Source: Thalassolituus sp034111725 (GTDB taxonomy: Bacteria; Pseudomonadota; Gammaproteobacteria; Pseudomonadales; Oceanobacteraceae). Taken from it: a stretch of DNA of 34,401 nucleotides. Below, in pieces: positions 26,694-34,401 of this stretch. The stretch spans positions 1-34,401 of the forward strand of contig NZ_JAWUWR010000027.1 in NCBI RefSeq assembly GCF_034111725.1, read 5' to 3'. The first letter of the stretch is position 1. Every line of letters starts with the position of its first letter. A program made the translations under genes and the position numbers. The notes under the pieces are model-generated. The model saw only the letters and a list, made by a program, of their open reading frames with translations, searched no databases and had not been told where the DNA came from.

Positions 26694-29600
26694 TATGCAT
26701 CAACTCCCAATAATACCTTGCGCCATTGAGCCAGCGCAGTTAAATCTGGCGGCAAATAAAACACCCCAGCGTGATTAGCCTTCGCTTGCTCTGTTCCGTC
26801 GGATACTGGATATATTGGCTTGCTCGGCTCTGCGCCAAATAAATCGCCCTGCATGGCATTAACCGATTTTTTCACCGTTTTTTGTTTTTTCGCGTTGGCA
26901 TCTGGCATCACAATGTCATCGAATACTTCCCCCGTGAACTCAGTAATCATGCCACGTAAATACAAATAATAAGTGCCGCCTAAGTGTTGCTCTGGCGCAT
27001 AGTTAGGCAAACGAACACGCAACAGTTGATCTAAGGCGACGGTATAGATCCATGCCTGAAGGTCGTAGTTGTGATCTTTCATCGACTCCCAAAGTGACTC
27101 TGGCTGATAATTTTCAGCCGAATTACCCAAATGATTCGATTTATAGTCAGCTACGTAATAACGGCCATTTCGACAAAAAATCAAATCAATAAATCCTTTT
27201 AAATAGCCTTGTAAACTATCGAATTGCAAAGCACGTTCATCCAGTAAGCGATTGACCTCAGCGGAACCAAGTTGTGCAATCGGTAAATGGAATTCCATTT
27301 CGTCTAGGCGCTCATCACGCTTCAGCTGAGCCAAGGAAAATTCGGATTCAAATTCTGAAACCAGAGGACATGTCACTACCTGTTGCAGCCATTGCACTAG
27401 CGCTGGTGCAAGTTCGATATCTAAACCAAAATGCTGCAATTGCTGTAGGCAGAGTTCGTGTAACTTAGCCGCATCGACGAAATCCCAAAGTTCCAATATG
27501 GCATGCAAACAGGTACCCGGTGTTGCGCCTTTAGGGAACGACAACGCCGCTGGAATACTCGCTTGTTGTATTTCGATCGTTGAGTCATCGATTGAGTAAG
27601 GACTTGCAAGCTGAAGACTCTCGGCTTCGACGTCGAAAGTCGGCTGATCCATCTGCTCCAATATCACGGCATATTCACCGGTTGGCGCTGCATAAGCGTG
27701 ACTCGCAGCGGTTAACTGGCTATAGCTGCTCACTCGCCAACAATCGCGCGTGTAACCCGTAAAGGTATTCGCGGTTATCGCTGTACTGACGCTGCTGTGA
27801 TTAAAATCAGCGCTTCCCACCCACTCGGGCATCGGCCCTTGGTAAATAAAATCACCCTTAAAGTCAGCAATTTCACCACTGACATCACATTGCAGTAAAT
27901 AACCGAGTGCGGAGAAAGCCAGTTGCGGAACATCTTTCTTTTTTGAATCGGCATTACTCACCCAAATAAAACAAGCATGACGCGCACGGGTTAACGCCAC
28001 ATACAACAAGCGTAAATTTTCGGCGGTATTATCGCGAATTTGTGCATCTTTGGCTTTTTGATCTGGGGCTAGGTTAATCACTAAGCCTTGTTTATCGTCA
28101 ACGTAATGCGCTTCGCTTTGCGAGAAAGGTATAAAGCTGTCATCCCAAAGATAGGGCAAAAACACCAGCGGATATTCCAAGCCTTTAGATTTATGAATGG
28201 TGACGATATTTACCAGATTTGCATCGCTTTCTAAACGCAACTGCGCTTCTTCGCCGCTGCGTTCTGTGGCAAACACCTGATCACCAAACCAACGAATCAA
28301 GGCTTGATGGCCACGCAAGCGGCGACTGCCCTGCTGTAGCAGTTCGCCTAAGTGCAATAAATTGGTTAAACAGCGTTCGCCATCGTCTTGGCTGCGCAAG
28401 CGCACCGCACGCTGATCATCTTCCAGCCATTGCATCATGGCCGCCATCACTCCGCGCTTTTGCCATAACTCGTGATATTTAAACATCACGCTTAATTGCT
28501 GTTCCCAGGCACGTTCATCATTTAATAAATGATCGAGTGTATCTGCACTCAAACCATAGGTCTGGGTACTTAAAGCCGAACGCACGGCGCGCTCATCGCT
28601 TGGCTGCGCAATGGCTTGTAACCAAGAGAAAACATCACGTGCCTCCTGCGAATCGTAAACACTATCGCGGGTTAAAAAGACACTACCAATCCCTAAGCGA
28701 CTTAATTCATGGCGAATACGCCCCGCTTGCTTGCGCGAATAAACCAGCACAGCAATATCACTGGCTTGCACTGGCTTGTTATCTGGCGACTCACCAAACG
28801 AACCACCACCCTGCAATAGAGCCTGAATTTGGCTCGCGCATTCGGCGGCGACACGAGCCCGCTCCGCCGCCCGTGATTCGCCCGCACCACCTTGCCATAG
28901 ATGCAATAAGGGCTGATTTTTTGCTGAATTTACTGTGTTTGCAGCGTTTTGCGCACTGAGCTGTAAACCGCCATCATTGCGGCGACCACTCGCTGCAACC
29001 GGCATAAACTTAATGTCGTCGTCGAAAATAAACGGCTTAGCATGCGCTTGCCATAATTGGTTAACTGCGGCGACTAAACCACTGTGACTGCGATAGTTGG
29101 TATCTAAGGTAAAACGGCGCTCATCCGGTAAACTGCGGCGCGCTTGAATATAGGTAAAAATATCCGCGCCACGAAAACCGTAAATCGCCTGCTTAGGGTC
29201 GCCAATCATATACAAGCCATAACCCGGCTTGGCGTCTGCGGATTGATACGGATAAATACGGCTAAAAATACGATATTGCAGTGGATCAGTATCTTGAAAC
29301 TCGTCGATCATTGCCACCGGATACTGAGCGCGAATATGTACGGCCAATAACTCGCCTTGTGGGCCAGCAAGCGCTTGATCTAATAAGCGCAATAAGTCGT
29401 CGGGCGTTAATGCCCCCGCGCGTTCTAATAAATCTAAATAACGGGTTTTTACCGCAAAGTACCAGCTTTGCTGCAACGCCAGACTTAATTGATTCGCCAC
29501 CGGTAAGAAGGCATCCACTGCAGCAAATAACGCATGGGTTGGCGCTTCGCCTTTTTTGGTTTTTTCAAATAGTTCTTCTTGGCCAAAGCGATACAAATTA

Positions 29601-30484
29601 GCCGTCGCAGGCAAGCTAAACCCTGAGGTTAAATAATCGTTGGCTTGCTCTAACCAATTCGGCAAATTCTTTTTACTGTACGAACGCTTATCTACGCCCG
29701 ACTGAGCAATAACATCAGCAAGGTTAGTTGCACCAAGGCTATGCCATAACTCGGCAACGCGCTGATATAAGGCTTCGGCCTTAGCCCACTCTTGCTCCAA
29801 TGCAAAGGACGTATCGGCTTTAACAATATTCGGTGAGAAAACAAAATCTGGGCGCGACAACCAATTGCGAATCAAACTGAATAATTTATCGGGGCCGCTA
29901 AACTGCGAGCAGACAAAGCGACTTTGATCTAACCCTAAGGGATAACTGCTACTGCGCCAGACATCTTCGCAGGCTTGTTTTAAATAATCAGCAGCATCCA
30001 GTACTAACTCGGCATCGAACACCACAGCGCTATCGAAGGCGAACTGCTTCAGCATGCGCTGACAAAAACCGTGAATGGTATAAATCGCTGCTTCGTCCAT
30101 TTGCGATAAATTCAGTTGTAACCACTTAGTTAATTCGCGCGAGGTTAGCGTCGCAGAATCGGCGTGCGCAACTTCCGCTAACCAACGATCTAATTCATGA
30201 GTCGCTTCTTCACCTGCGTTTAACGGCGATTGCTGGCGCGACAATACATGCTCGAAGGTTTCGCTAATGCCCTCACGAATACGCCCGCGTAATTCTTCGG
30301 TGGCGGCACGAGTAAAGGTCACCACCAATATTTGATCTGTGCCTAAGCGTGGCAAATCCGAACGGTGCGCTAATAGCAAGCGTTTATACAATTGAGTAAT
30401 AGTGTAAGTTTTACCCGTACCCGCACTGGCTTCGATTAACGATTGGCCCTGCAGTGGGAATTGATCAATATTGAGGCGTTTCAT
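26693..30484 (-). CDS. recB: Exodeoxyribonuclease V beta subunit
   Basis: 3'-5' helicase and the only nuclease of RecBCD. 1263 aa, against 1180 in E. coli. The helicase motifs appear in order: EASAGTGKTYT with Lys25, VVTFTRAATEEL, AMIDEFQDTDPLQY, DTNYRSH, IVTIHKSKGLEYP and LLYVALTRARHA. The C-terminal nuclease has Asp1100 in GFIDLIF and Asp1113/Lys1115 in ADYKSN. The 13-residue spacing equals that of E. coli Asp1067 and Asp1080, so nuclease activity should be intact. The extra length is mainly before the nuclease domain and at the C-terminus. The start ATG overlaps the recC stop as ATGA. Confidence 0.97.
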   Translation of the reverse strand: MKRLNIDQFPLQGQSLIEASAGTGKTYTITQLYKRLLLAHRSDLPRLGTDQILVVTFTRAATEELRGRIREGISETFEHVLSRQQSPLNAGEEATHELDRWLAEVAHADSATLTSRELTKWLQLNLSQMDEAAIYTIHGFCQRMLKQFAFDSAVVFDAELVLDAADYLKQACEDVWRSSSYPLGLDQSRFVCSQFSGPDKLFSLIRNWLSRPDFVFSPNIVKADTSFALEQEWAKAEALYQRVAELWHSLGATNLADVIAQSGVDKRSYSKKNLPNWLEQANDYLTSGFSLPATANLYRFGQEELFEKTKKGEAPTHALFAAVDAFLPVANQLSLALQQSWYFAVKTRYLDLLERAGALTPDDLLRLLDQALAGPQGELLAVHIRAQYPVAMIDEFQDTDPLQYRIFSRIYPYQSADAKPGYGLYMIGDPKQAIYGFRGADIFTYIQARRSLPDERRFTLDTNYRSHSGLVAAVNQLWQAHAKPFIFDDDIKFMPVAASGRRNDGGLQLSAQNAANTVNSAKNQPLLHLWQGGAGESRAAERARVAAECASQIQALLQGGGSFGESPDNKPVQASDIAVLVYSRKQAGRIRHELSRLGIGSVFLTRDSVYDSQEARDVFSWLQAIAQPSDERAVRSALSTQTYGLSADTLDHLLNDERAWEQQLSVMFKYHELWQKRGVMAAMMQWLEDDQRAVRLRSQDDGERCLTNLLHLGELLQQGSRRLRGHQALIRWFGDQVFATERSGEEAQLRLESDANLVNIVTIHKSKGLEYPLVFLPYLWDDSFIPFSQSEAHYVDDKQGLVINLAPDQKAKDAQIRDNTAENLRLLYVALTRARHACFIWVSNADSKKKDVPQLAFSALGYLLQCDVSGEIADFKGDFIYQGPMPEWVGSADFNHSSVSTAITANTFTGYTRDCWRVSSYSQLTAASHAYAAPTGEYAVILEQMDQPTFDVEAESLQLASPYSIDDSTIEIQQASIPAALSFPKGATPGTCLHAILELWDFVDAAKLHELCLQQLQHFGLDIELAPALVQWLQQVVTCPLVSEFESEFSLAQLKRDERLDEMEFHLPIAQLGSAEVNRLLDERALQFDSLQGYLKGFIDLIFCRNGRYYVADYKSNHLGNSAENYQPESLWESMKDHNYDLQAWIYTVALDQLLRVRLPNYAPEQHLGGTYYLYLRGMITEFTGEVFDDIVMPDANAKKQKTVKKSVNAMQGDLFGAEPSKPIYPVSDGTEQAKANHAGVFYLPPDLTALAQWRKVLLGVDA

Positions 30485-33400
30485 AAATCGCCTCCATTTT
30501 TATCAAAACCGGAATCACTATCCGTACTGGTATCGTGAGTTTGAATCGGGTTCATCAGCCACTGCCATTTATCCAGCCAGCTCGCGCGTAATTCGCCATC
30601 GAGTAATTGTCGTGGCAAATCCGGCAGGCAACGCTGACTTTCAATTTGGGCAAATTCGCCGATATCGCGGTTCAATTGCTCGACGATAATTTTATCGTGT
30701 TTTTCTTCATCATTTTTCAGCAGCGTCCAGAGTATGTCGGGCAGTTGATCGCTCGGCTCACACCAGTGCTGCCAATACAGAGCTAAACATTGCTGCACAT
30801 AGGCGACGGCCTCGGCATGCGATGGCGCGCGCACGTGGTGTTCCAGCAACTTTTTGTTGTAGCCAAAAATATCGGCGCCGGTAATTGAGTTCTTTTCGCC
30901 CGAACTGCCATCACAAGCGCTTTTGTCACAGGCAATAATAAATACCAGATCTAACCACAAGGATAACAAGTGGCTGCCGCGAATATCGCCCACGCGGTAG
31001 TGCAATAATCGTCCGGCGAATACTTGCTGTAATTCCCCTTCAATAATCGTGGTGGTTAAACCCACATTGGGGATTAATGCCTCACATTCAATACTCAACG
31101 AACGCGGCTCTGCTGGTGCCGCTAAATGACTTTGCAGGGCTTCAATTAATTCCGCAACATCATCTACCAAACCTTCACCGTGCACGTGACCGATATTATT
31201 AACCGGCAAATGGCCCAAGGCTTGTTGTTGCTGGGTAAATTCGAGCACATCGGCATCGTGGCCCGCCAGCGCTTGCTCAACCAACTGATTGCGTAATTTA
31301 TAGCGCTCTAAACCATCGAGATTAAACGGCTCTTCGTTAGTATGTTCTTGCCAATATAAATTTAAATCGGCTTTTAAGCGGCGACGTAAAAAGAACGCCG
31401 ACGGCTTAAGCAACGCCTCTTTAATATCTTTCCACGCCACCGTGCGCGTATCGAGATCAGCAGGAATATTCAACGGCGCCGTTAAAAAAGGCTGCGCCGC
31501 CCGAGTGGCATCCACAGTTTGTGCGCCCACATTCGCCACCGCCGCCCACAAAGGATGATGGCTTATTACACTGCGTGGATGCGTAGGCTGATATACCGCC
31601 GAGCTAAACGGCTGCAACGGCAGCTCTTCAATGAGCCAATTGTGCATCTGCTCGCGGCTTTTGCGCGCCGGTAAATCAGTGCAATCGGTAAGGCAAAAAC
31701 CATCGCTGATATAATCGATGAGTTCGCTCACCAATACCGACGGTTGCAACTCGCTGTTTTCACGGCTGTCGCGCCCACGATAACTGATATAGAGTTTTTC
31801 TTGGGCCGAACACACGGCTTCTAAAAACAAATAACGGTCGTCGTCGCGACGGGAACGATCCCCACGACGCGATTTTCCCGACACCATTAAATCGAAACCA
31901 ATTGGTGTGACTTGGCGCGGATAATCTTGGTCGTTCATGCCTAACATGCACACAATTTTGAACGGAATAGAACGCATCGGCATCAGGGTACAGAAGTTAA
32001 CTGGCCCGGTTAAAAACCGCTGCCAACCGCCCTGTTGCCCTAATTGCTCGTTAAACCAGGTTTTAATCACCGCCGCAGGCAAGTCGCCAGCGTAAGCGGC
32101 ATCCGCTAATTCCTGACGCCAGCGCTCGATGGCATCGCGCACGCGCTGCAATGTCATAGTGTCGTCTAAATCGGGTAGATATAAATCATTCAATAGTTGC
32201 GGTAAGGCGCTTAGCCATTCCTCAACGTTATGCGACTGGCTAAAAAAGTGCTGCCAGTTTTCCAGAGCATCGACAAAGCTCAGCAATTTACCCAGTAATT
32301 CGGCGGCATTACCTTCCACCGCACTGACCGGCCAGTCGCCCTGCCAATGGGTTGCTTCGCCATTAGCGCTGTTAATATCCGGCAACATTAAACCCAGCAA
32401 TAATTGGCGCAGACCTTTGCGCCAACTGTTTTGCTCAAAATTCGGTAAGCCCAATTGCTGACGATGATTGCCATCTAAGCCCCAGCGAATTTGCGCGCGC
32501 TCGAACCAATCGCGCAGTGTATCTAACTCGCTTTCGCCGATATCAAAACGCCGGCGAATGGCGGCCACATCCAGCCAGTCTTGTACATCGGTAAGCAATA
32601 ACCGGCTATCGGCCAAGCCCATTAAACTGATCACGCTATCGAGCAAGGGGTTTTCGCTCACCATGGATTGGTCGGCAATGGCCCACGGAATACGCTGGCC
32701 TTCCGGCGCACTGGCGAATACCGCATCAATGTAGGGCGCGTATAAATCAATATCCGGCACCATCACCACAATATCGCGCGGATGCAGGGTGGCATCAGCA
32801 CTTAACCAAGCCAACAATTGATCGTGTAAACGTTGCACTTCGCGCAAGGCACTGTGCCCCGCAACAAATTGCACACTGGTATCGTTAGCCGCCACCACTT
32901 GCTTAAACTGACTATGCGCTAACGCCTCTTCGCCATAGGCCAAGGCTTGGCGATCAAATAATTCTAAAATATCCGCCTGCACTTGCTTGAGCATTGTTAG
33001 CTCAGTAGCGGCGGGATCAACCCAAGCTTCAACATCGGTAACGCTACCATCTTCGGCGCCATCGTGAACTAAGGTTAAAAAATCTCGACCCAAACGGCCC
33101 CACGAGGCTAACAGCGGATTACCACGTTCTAAATACTCAGCAGCCTCGGGTTGTTGGCGCAAAATTCGCGCTTGGCGGCGATCATCAACAATATCGCCCC
33201 AGAAATTGCGGCAAGGATTAAGCAAAAAGAAATGCACGTCGATATGATCCGAAATCGCATTCAGGACCTGCCAATACGACCCCGGTAATGCAGCAATGCC
33301 AAACACAAACAAACGCTTAGGCATAGACGCCAAGCGCTCGGGATGCTGCCCCACCAAATCGCTTAACTGTTCTAACAAGCGCGCGCGGTGATCTAGGCTA

Positions 33401-33957
33401 TTGCCCAAGGCTTTCGAATCGGCAACCAAAGCACGCCATAAATGCGGCTGCCACGGCTGCGAACTGACGTCGGTATCATCGACCTTATCGTCGCCGCGCT
33501 CCCACGCCAGCAGCCAATCGGATCGATAAACCAAATATTGATCGAATACGTCGGCAATTTTATGCGCTAACTGATAGCACTTAATGCCTTGTTCATCGTG
33601 CTCTAGATAATGCTTAACCGGTGCAAACAAGCCGCCATGCTCAGGATCGCTCACCAATGCCGGCAGCAAACGCATCAACTTCCACGCCATTGCCTGCTTA
33701 TCAAAATGCGAACGCTCGGGTAACTCAGGCTTTAACTGGTTAAATACTGTCCAGACATAAGACGACGGCAGCGGGAAATCGACCTGCGCCGCAAGGCCCA
33801 AACCATCGGCCACCTGCAACTTCAACCACTGCGCCAGGCCCTGACGCTGCACCAGAATCGCCTCGCGCGCCAAAGGGCTAGGCGGCTGCTCACGCATCAG
33901 CGCTAGCATAATGCCCTTTAGAACATCGAGATCATTGGAGTGATAAAGCCGGAACAT
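30481..33957 (-). CDS. recC: Exodeoxyribonuclease V gamma subunit
   Basis: Subunit of RecBCD that scans for Chi and splits the duplex. 1158 aa, against 1122 in E. coli. The start MFRLYHSNDLD and the early LVQRQGLAQWLKLQVADGLGLAAQVDFPLPSSYVW are family hallmarks. VCMLGMNDQDYPR, RRGDRSRRDDDRYLFLEAV and YISYRGRDSRENSELQPSVLV of the helicase-like half are also clear. AAGGA lies just upstream of the ATG. It is first in recC-recB-recD with 4- and 1-base overlaps. The protease gene ptrA, which separates recC and recB in E. coli, is absent, as in many other gammaproteobacteria. Confidence 0.97.
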   Translation of the reverse strand: MFRLYHSNDLDVLKGIMLALMREQPPSPLAREAILVQRQGLAQWLKLQVADGLGLAAQVDFPLPSSYVWTVFNQLKPELPERSHFDKQAMAWKLMRLLPALVSDPEHGGLFAPVKHYLEHDEQGIKCYQLAHKIADVFDQYLVYRSDWLLAWERGDDKVDDTDVSSQPWQPHLWRALVADSKALGNSLDHRARLLEQLSDLVGQHPERLASMPKRLFVFGIAALPGSYWQVLNAISDHIDVHFFLLNPCRNFWGDIVDDRRQARILRQQPEAAEYLERGNPLLASWGRLGRDFLTLVHDGAEDGSVTDVEAWVDPAATELTMLKQVQADILELFDRQALAYGEEALAHSQFKQVVAANDTSVQFVAGHSALREVQRLHDQLLAWLSADATLHPRDIVVMVPDIDLYAPYIDAVFASAPEGQRIPWAIADQSMVSENPLLDSVISLMGLADSRLLLTDVQDWLDVAAIRRRFDIGESELDTLRDWFERAQIRWGLDGNHRQQLGLPNFEQNSWRKGLRQLLLGLMLPDINSANGEATHWQGDWPVSAVEGNAAELLGKLLSFVDALENWQHFFSQSHNVEEWLSALPQLLNDLYLPDLDDTMTLQRVRDAIERWRQELADAAYAGDLPAAVIKTWFNEQLGQQGGWQRFLTGPVNFCTLMPMRSIPFKIVCMLGMNDQDYPRQVTPIGFDLMVSGKSRRGDRSRRDDDRYLFLEAVCSAQEKLYISYRGRDSRENSELQPSVLVSELIDYISDGFCLTDCTDLPARKSREQMHNWLIEELPLQPFSSAVYQPTHPRSVISHHPLWAAVANVGAQTVDATRAAQPFLTAPLNIPADLDTRTVAWKDIKEALLKPSAFFLRRRLKADLNLYWQEHTNEEPFNLDGLERYKLRNQLVEQALAGHDADVLEFTQQQQALGHLPVNNIGHVHGEGLVDDVAELIEALQSHLAAPAEPRSLSIECEALIPNVGLTTTIIEGELQQVFAGRLLHYRVGDIRGSHLLSLWLDLVFIIACDKSACDGSSGEKNSITGADIFGYNKKLLEHHVRAPSHAEAVAYVQQCLALYWQHWCEPSDQLPDILWTLLKNDEEKHDKIIVEQLNRDIGEFAQIESQRCLPDLPRQLLDGELRASWLDKWQWLMNPIQTHDTSTDSDSGFDKNGGDL

Positions 33958-34138
33958 ACAATCCTTGAGGTATCTGGCATGAGCCGTGAGTCGCGTGAAT
34001 AGGGCTTTAGATTACCAGAATTTGACGGGGATGATGACCTATCAATACACTGCTAGCGAATATCGGCGATTCACTACCGCAAACACGAGAACCAAGCCTT
34101 CCAATTGCAATATCGGTAGGCCTAATAGGGATATGACA

Positions 34139-34345
34139 ATGGCCACTTCGATCATTACAGAGCAGGTACTAACTGACTTGATGCGGGTAAATTTCAATAG
34201 TGAAAAGGGTCATTCGCTTCAGGCAAGTAAACAAACTGGTGCTGCGTTAAATGCATGGCAAACCATTGATATTGCCGGTTCACAATATTCAATCAGCAAT
34301 AAAACGGATAACTGTATTGCCTTTAAACAGGAGGTGGTGCAATGA
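34139..34345 (+). CDS. Small protein of unknown function
   Basis: 68 aa from ATG 34139, which has AGGG 8 bases upstream; an ATG at 34133 would add two residues but lies too near that site, and the upstream part of the open frame lacks a coding look. The protein is soluble, with a helical first half (ITEQVLTDLMRVNF) and a Ser/Asn-rich second half (GSQYSISNKTDNC). I recognise no family. Its stop overlaps the next start as ATGA, which strongly suggests a real two-gene unit, divergent from recC. Small overlapping pairs may be toxin-antitoxin modules, but nothing in this sequence proves it. Confidence 0.55.
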   Translation: MATSIITEQVLTDLMRVNFNSEKGHSLQASKQTGAALNAWQTIDIAGSQYSISNKTDNCIAFKQEVVQ

Positions 34346-34401
34346 ATAGAATAGCGGCACTTGATGATTCATCAATACTGAGAGACTGGGGGGGGGGGGC
34401 T
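34342..34401 (+). CDS. Start of an unrecognised gene, cut by the window end
   Basis: Begins MNRIAALDDSSILRDW and runs off the window. A strong GGAGG ribosome site lies 8 bases before the ATG, and the ATGA overlap with the previous gene indicates coupling. Only about 15 residues precede the G-run, so no function can be assigned. Confidence 0.5.
   Translation, partial: MNRIAALDDSSILRDWGGGA
34388..34399 (+). repeat. Run of 12 G at the window edge
   Basis: Twelve consecutive G inside the start of the last open frame, two bases from the end of the window. It may be a real phase-variable tract, but its place at the very end makes a sequencing or assembly-edge artefact more likely. Confidence 0.9.

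Noticed and set aside
28219..28959. Open frames of 87 and 140 codons on the plus strand inside recB
   Set aside because: They mirror recB codons in another frame and have no motifs or ribosome sites.
24756..33957. recCBD region as part of a defence island or unusual nuclease system
   Set aside because: All helicase and nuclease motifs are those of ordinary RecBCD, in ordinary order and length.

Overview
The window reads as chromosome of a marine gammaproteobacterium, most like the Oceanospirillales (Thalassolituus/Oleibacter/Oceanobacter type). This placement is inferred from protein resemblance only: hexameric-type citrate synthase, CheV, aerobic GlpD, WaaC, FabB and a complete recCBD set all look gammaproteobacterial. 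Most of the window is housekeeping. No rRNA, tRNA, CRISPR, integrase or insertion sequence was recognised. The last bases are a run of 12 G, which looks like a contig edge.

Left part (1-10.6 kb). A 517-base leader precedes gltA (citrate synthase), which ends in a strong terminator. Next are a 3-hydroxyisobutyrate-dehydrogenase-like reductase and a small protein with a CheZ-like D-x-x-x-Q motif. On the minus strand are cheV and, downstream of it, a MOSC-domain gene that appears broken by a 7-base tandem duplication. An EAL-HDOD signalling protein is divergent from cheV. Then come glpD and, divergent from it, an AraC-family regulator, with a repeated near-palindrome between them. The regulator runs tail-to-tail into waaC (LPS inner-core heptosyltransferase I) with a 32-base overlap.

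Middle (10.8-15.3 kb). This is an envelope-lipid cluster: a flippase-like multi-membrane protein, then a tight three-gene unit of a polyprenyl-phosphate glycosyltransferase (GT2), an ArnT/PMT-like lipid-linked sugar transferase and a PAP2 phosphatase. Together they look like a pathway that loads a sugar on undecaprenyl phosphate, moves it across the inner membrane and adds it to lipid A or another envelope acceptor.

15.4-21.9 kb. fabB (beta-ketoacyl-ACP synthase I) is followed by a very large gene (1640 aa). It carries, in one chain, an AccA-like carboxyltransferase, a long helical region, an AccD-like carboxyltransferase, a biotin carboxylase and a biotinyl domain. This single-polypeptide acyl/acetyl-CoA carboxylase beside fabB is the most unusual gene in the window.

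Right part (22-34.4 kb). On the minus strand, recC, recB and recD form an overlapping operon (double-strand-break repair), followed after 63 bases by a DUF748/AsmA-like envelope protein with 80-residue internal repeats. At the far right, divergent from recC, two small unrecognised genes overlap by ATGA. The second is cut by the window end.
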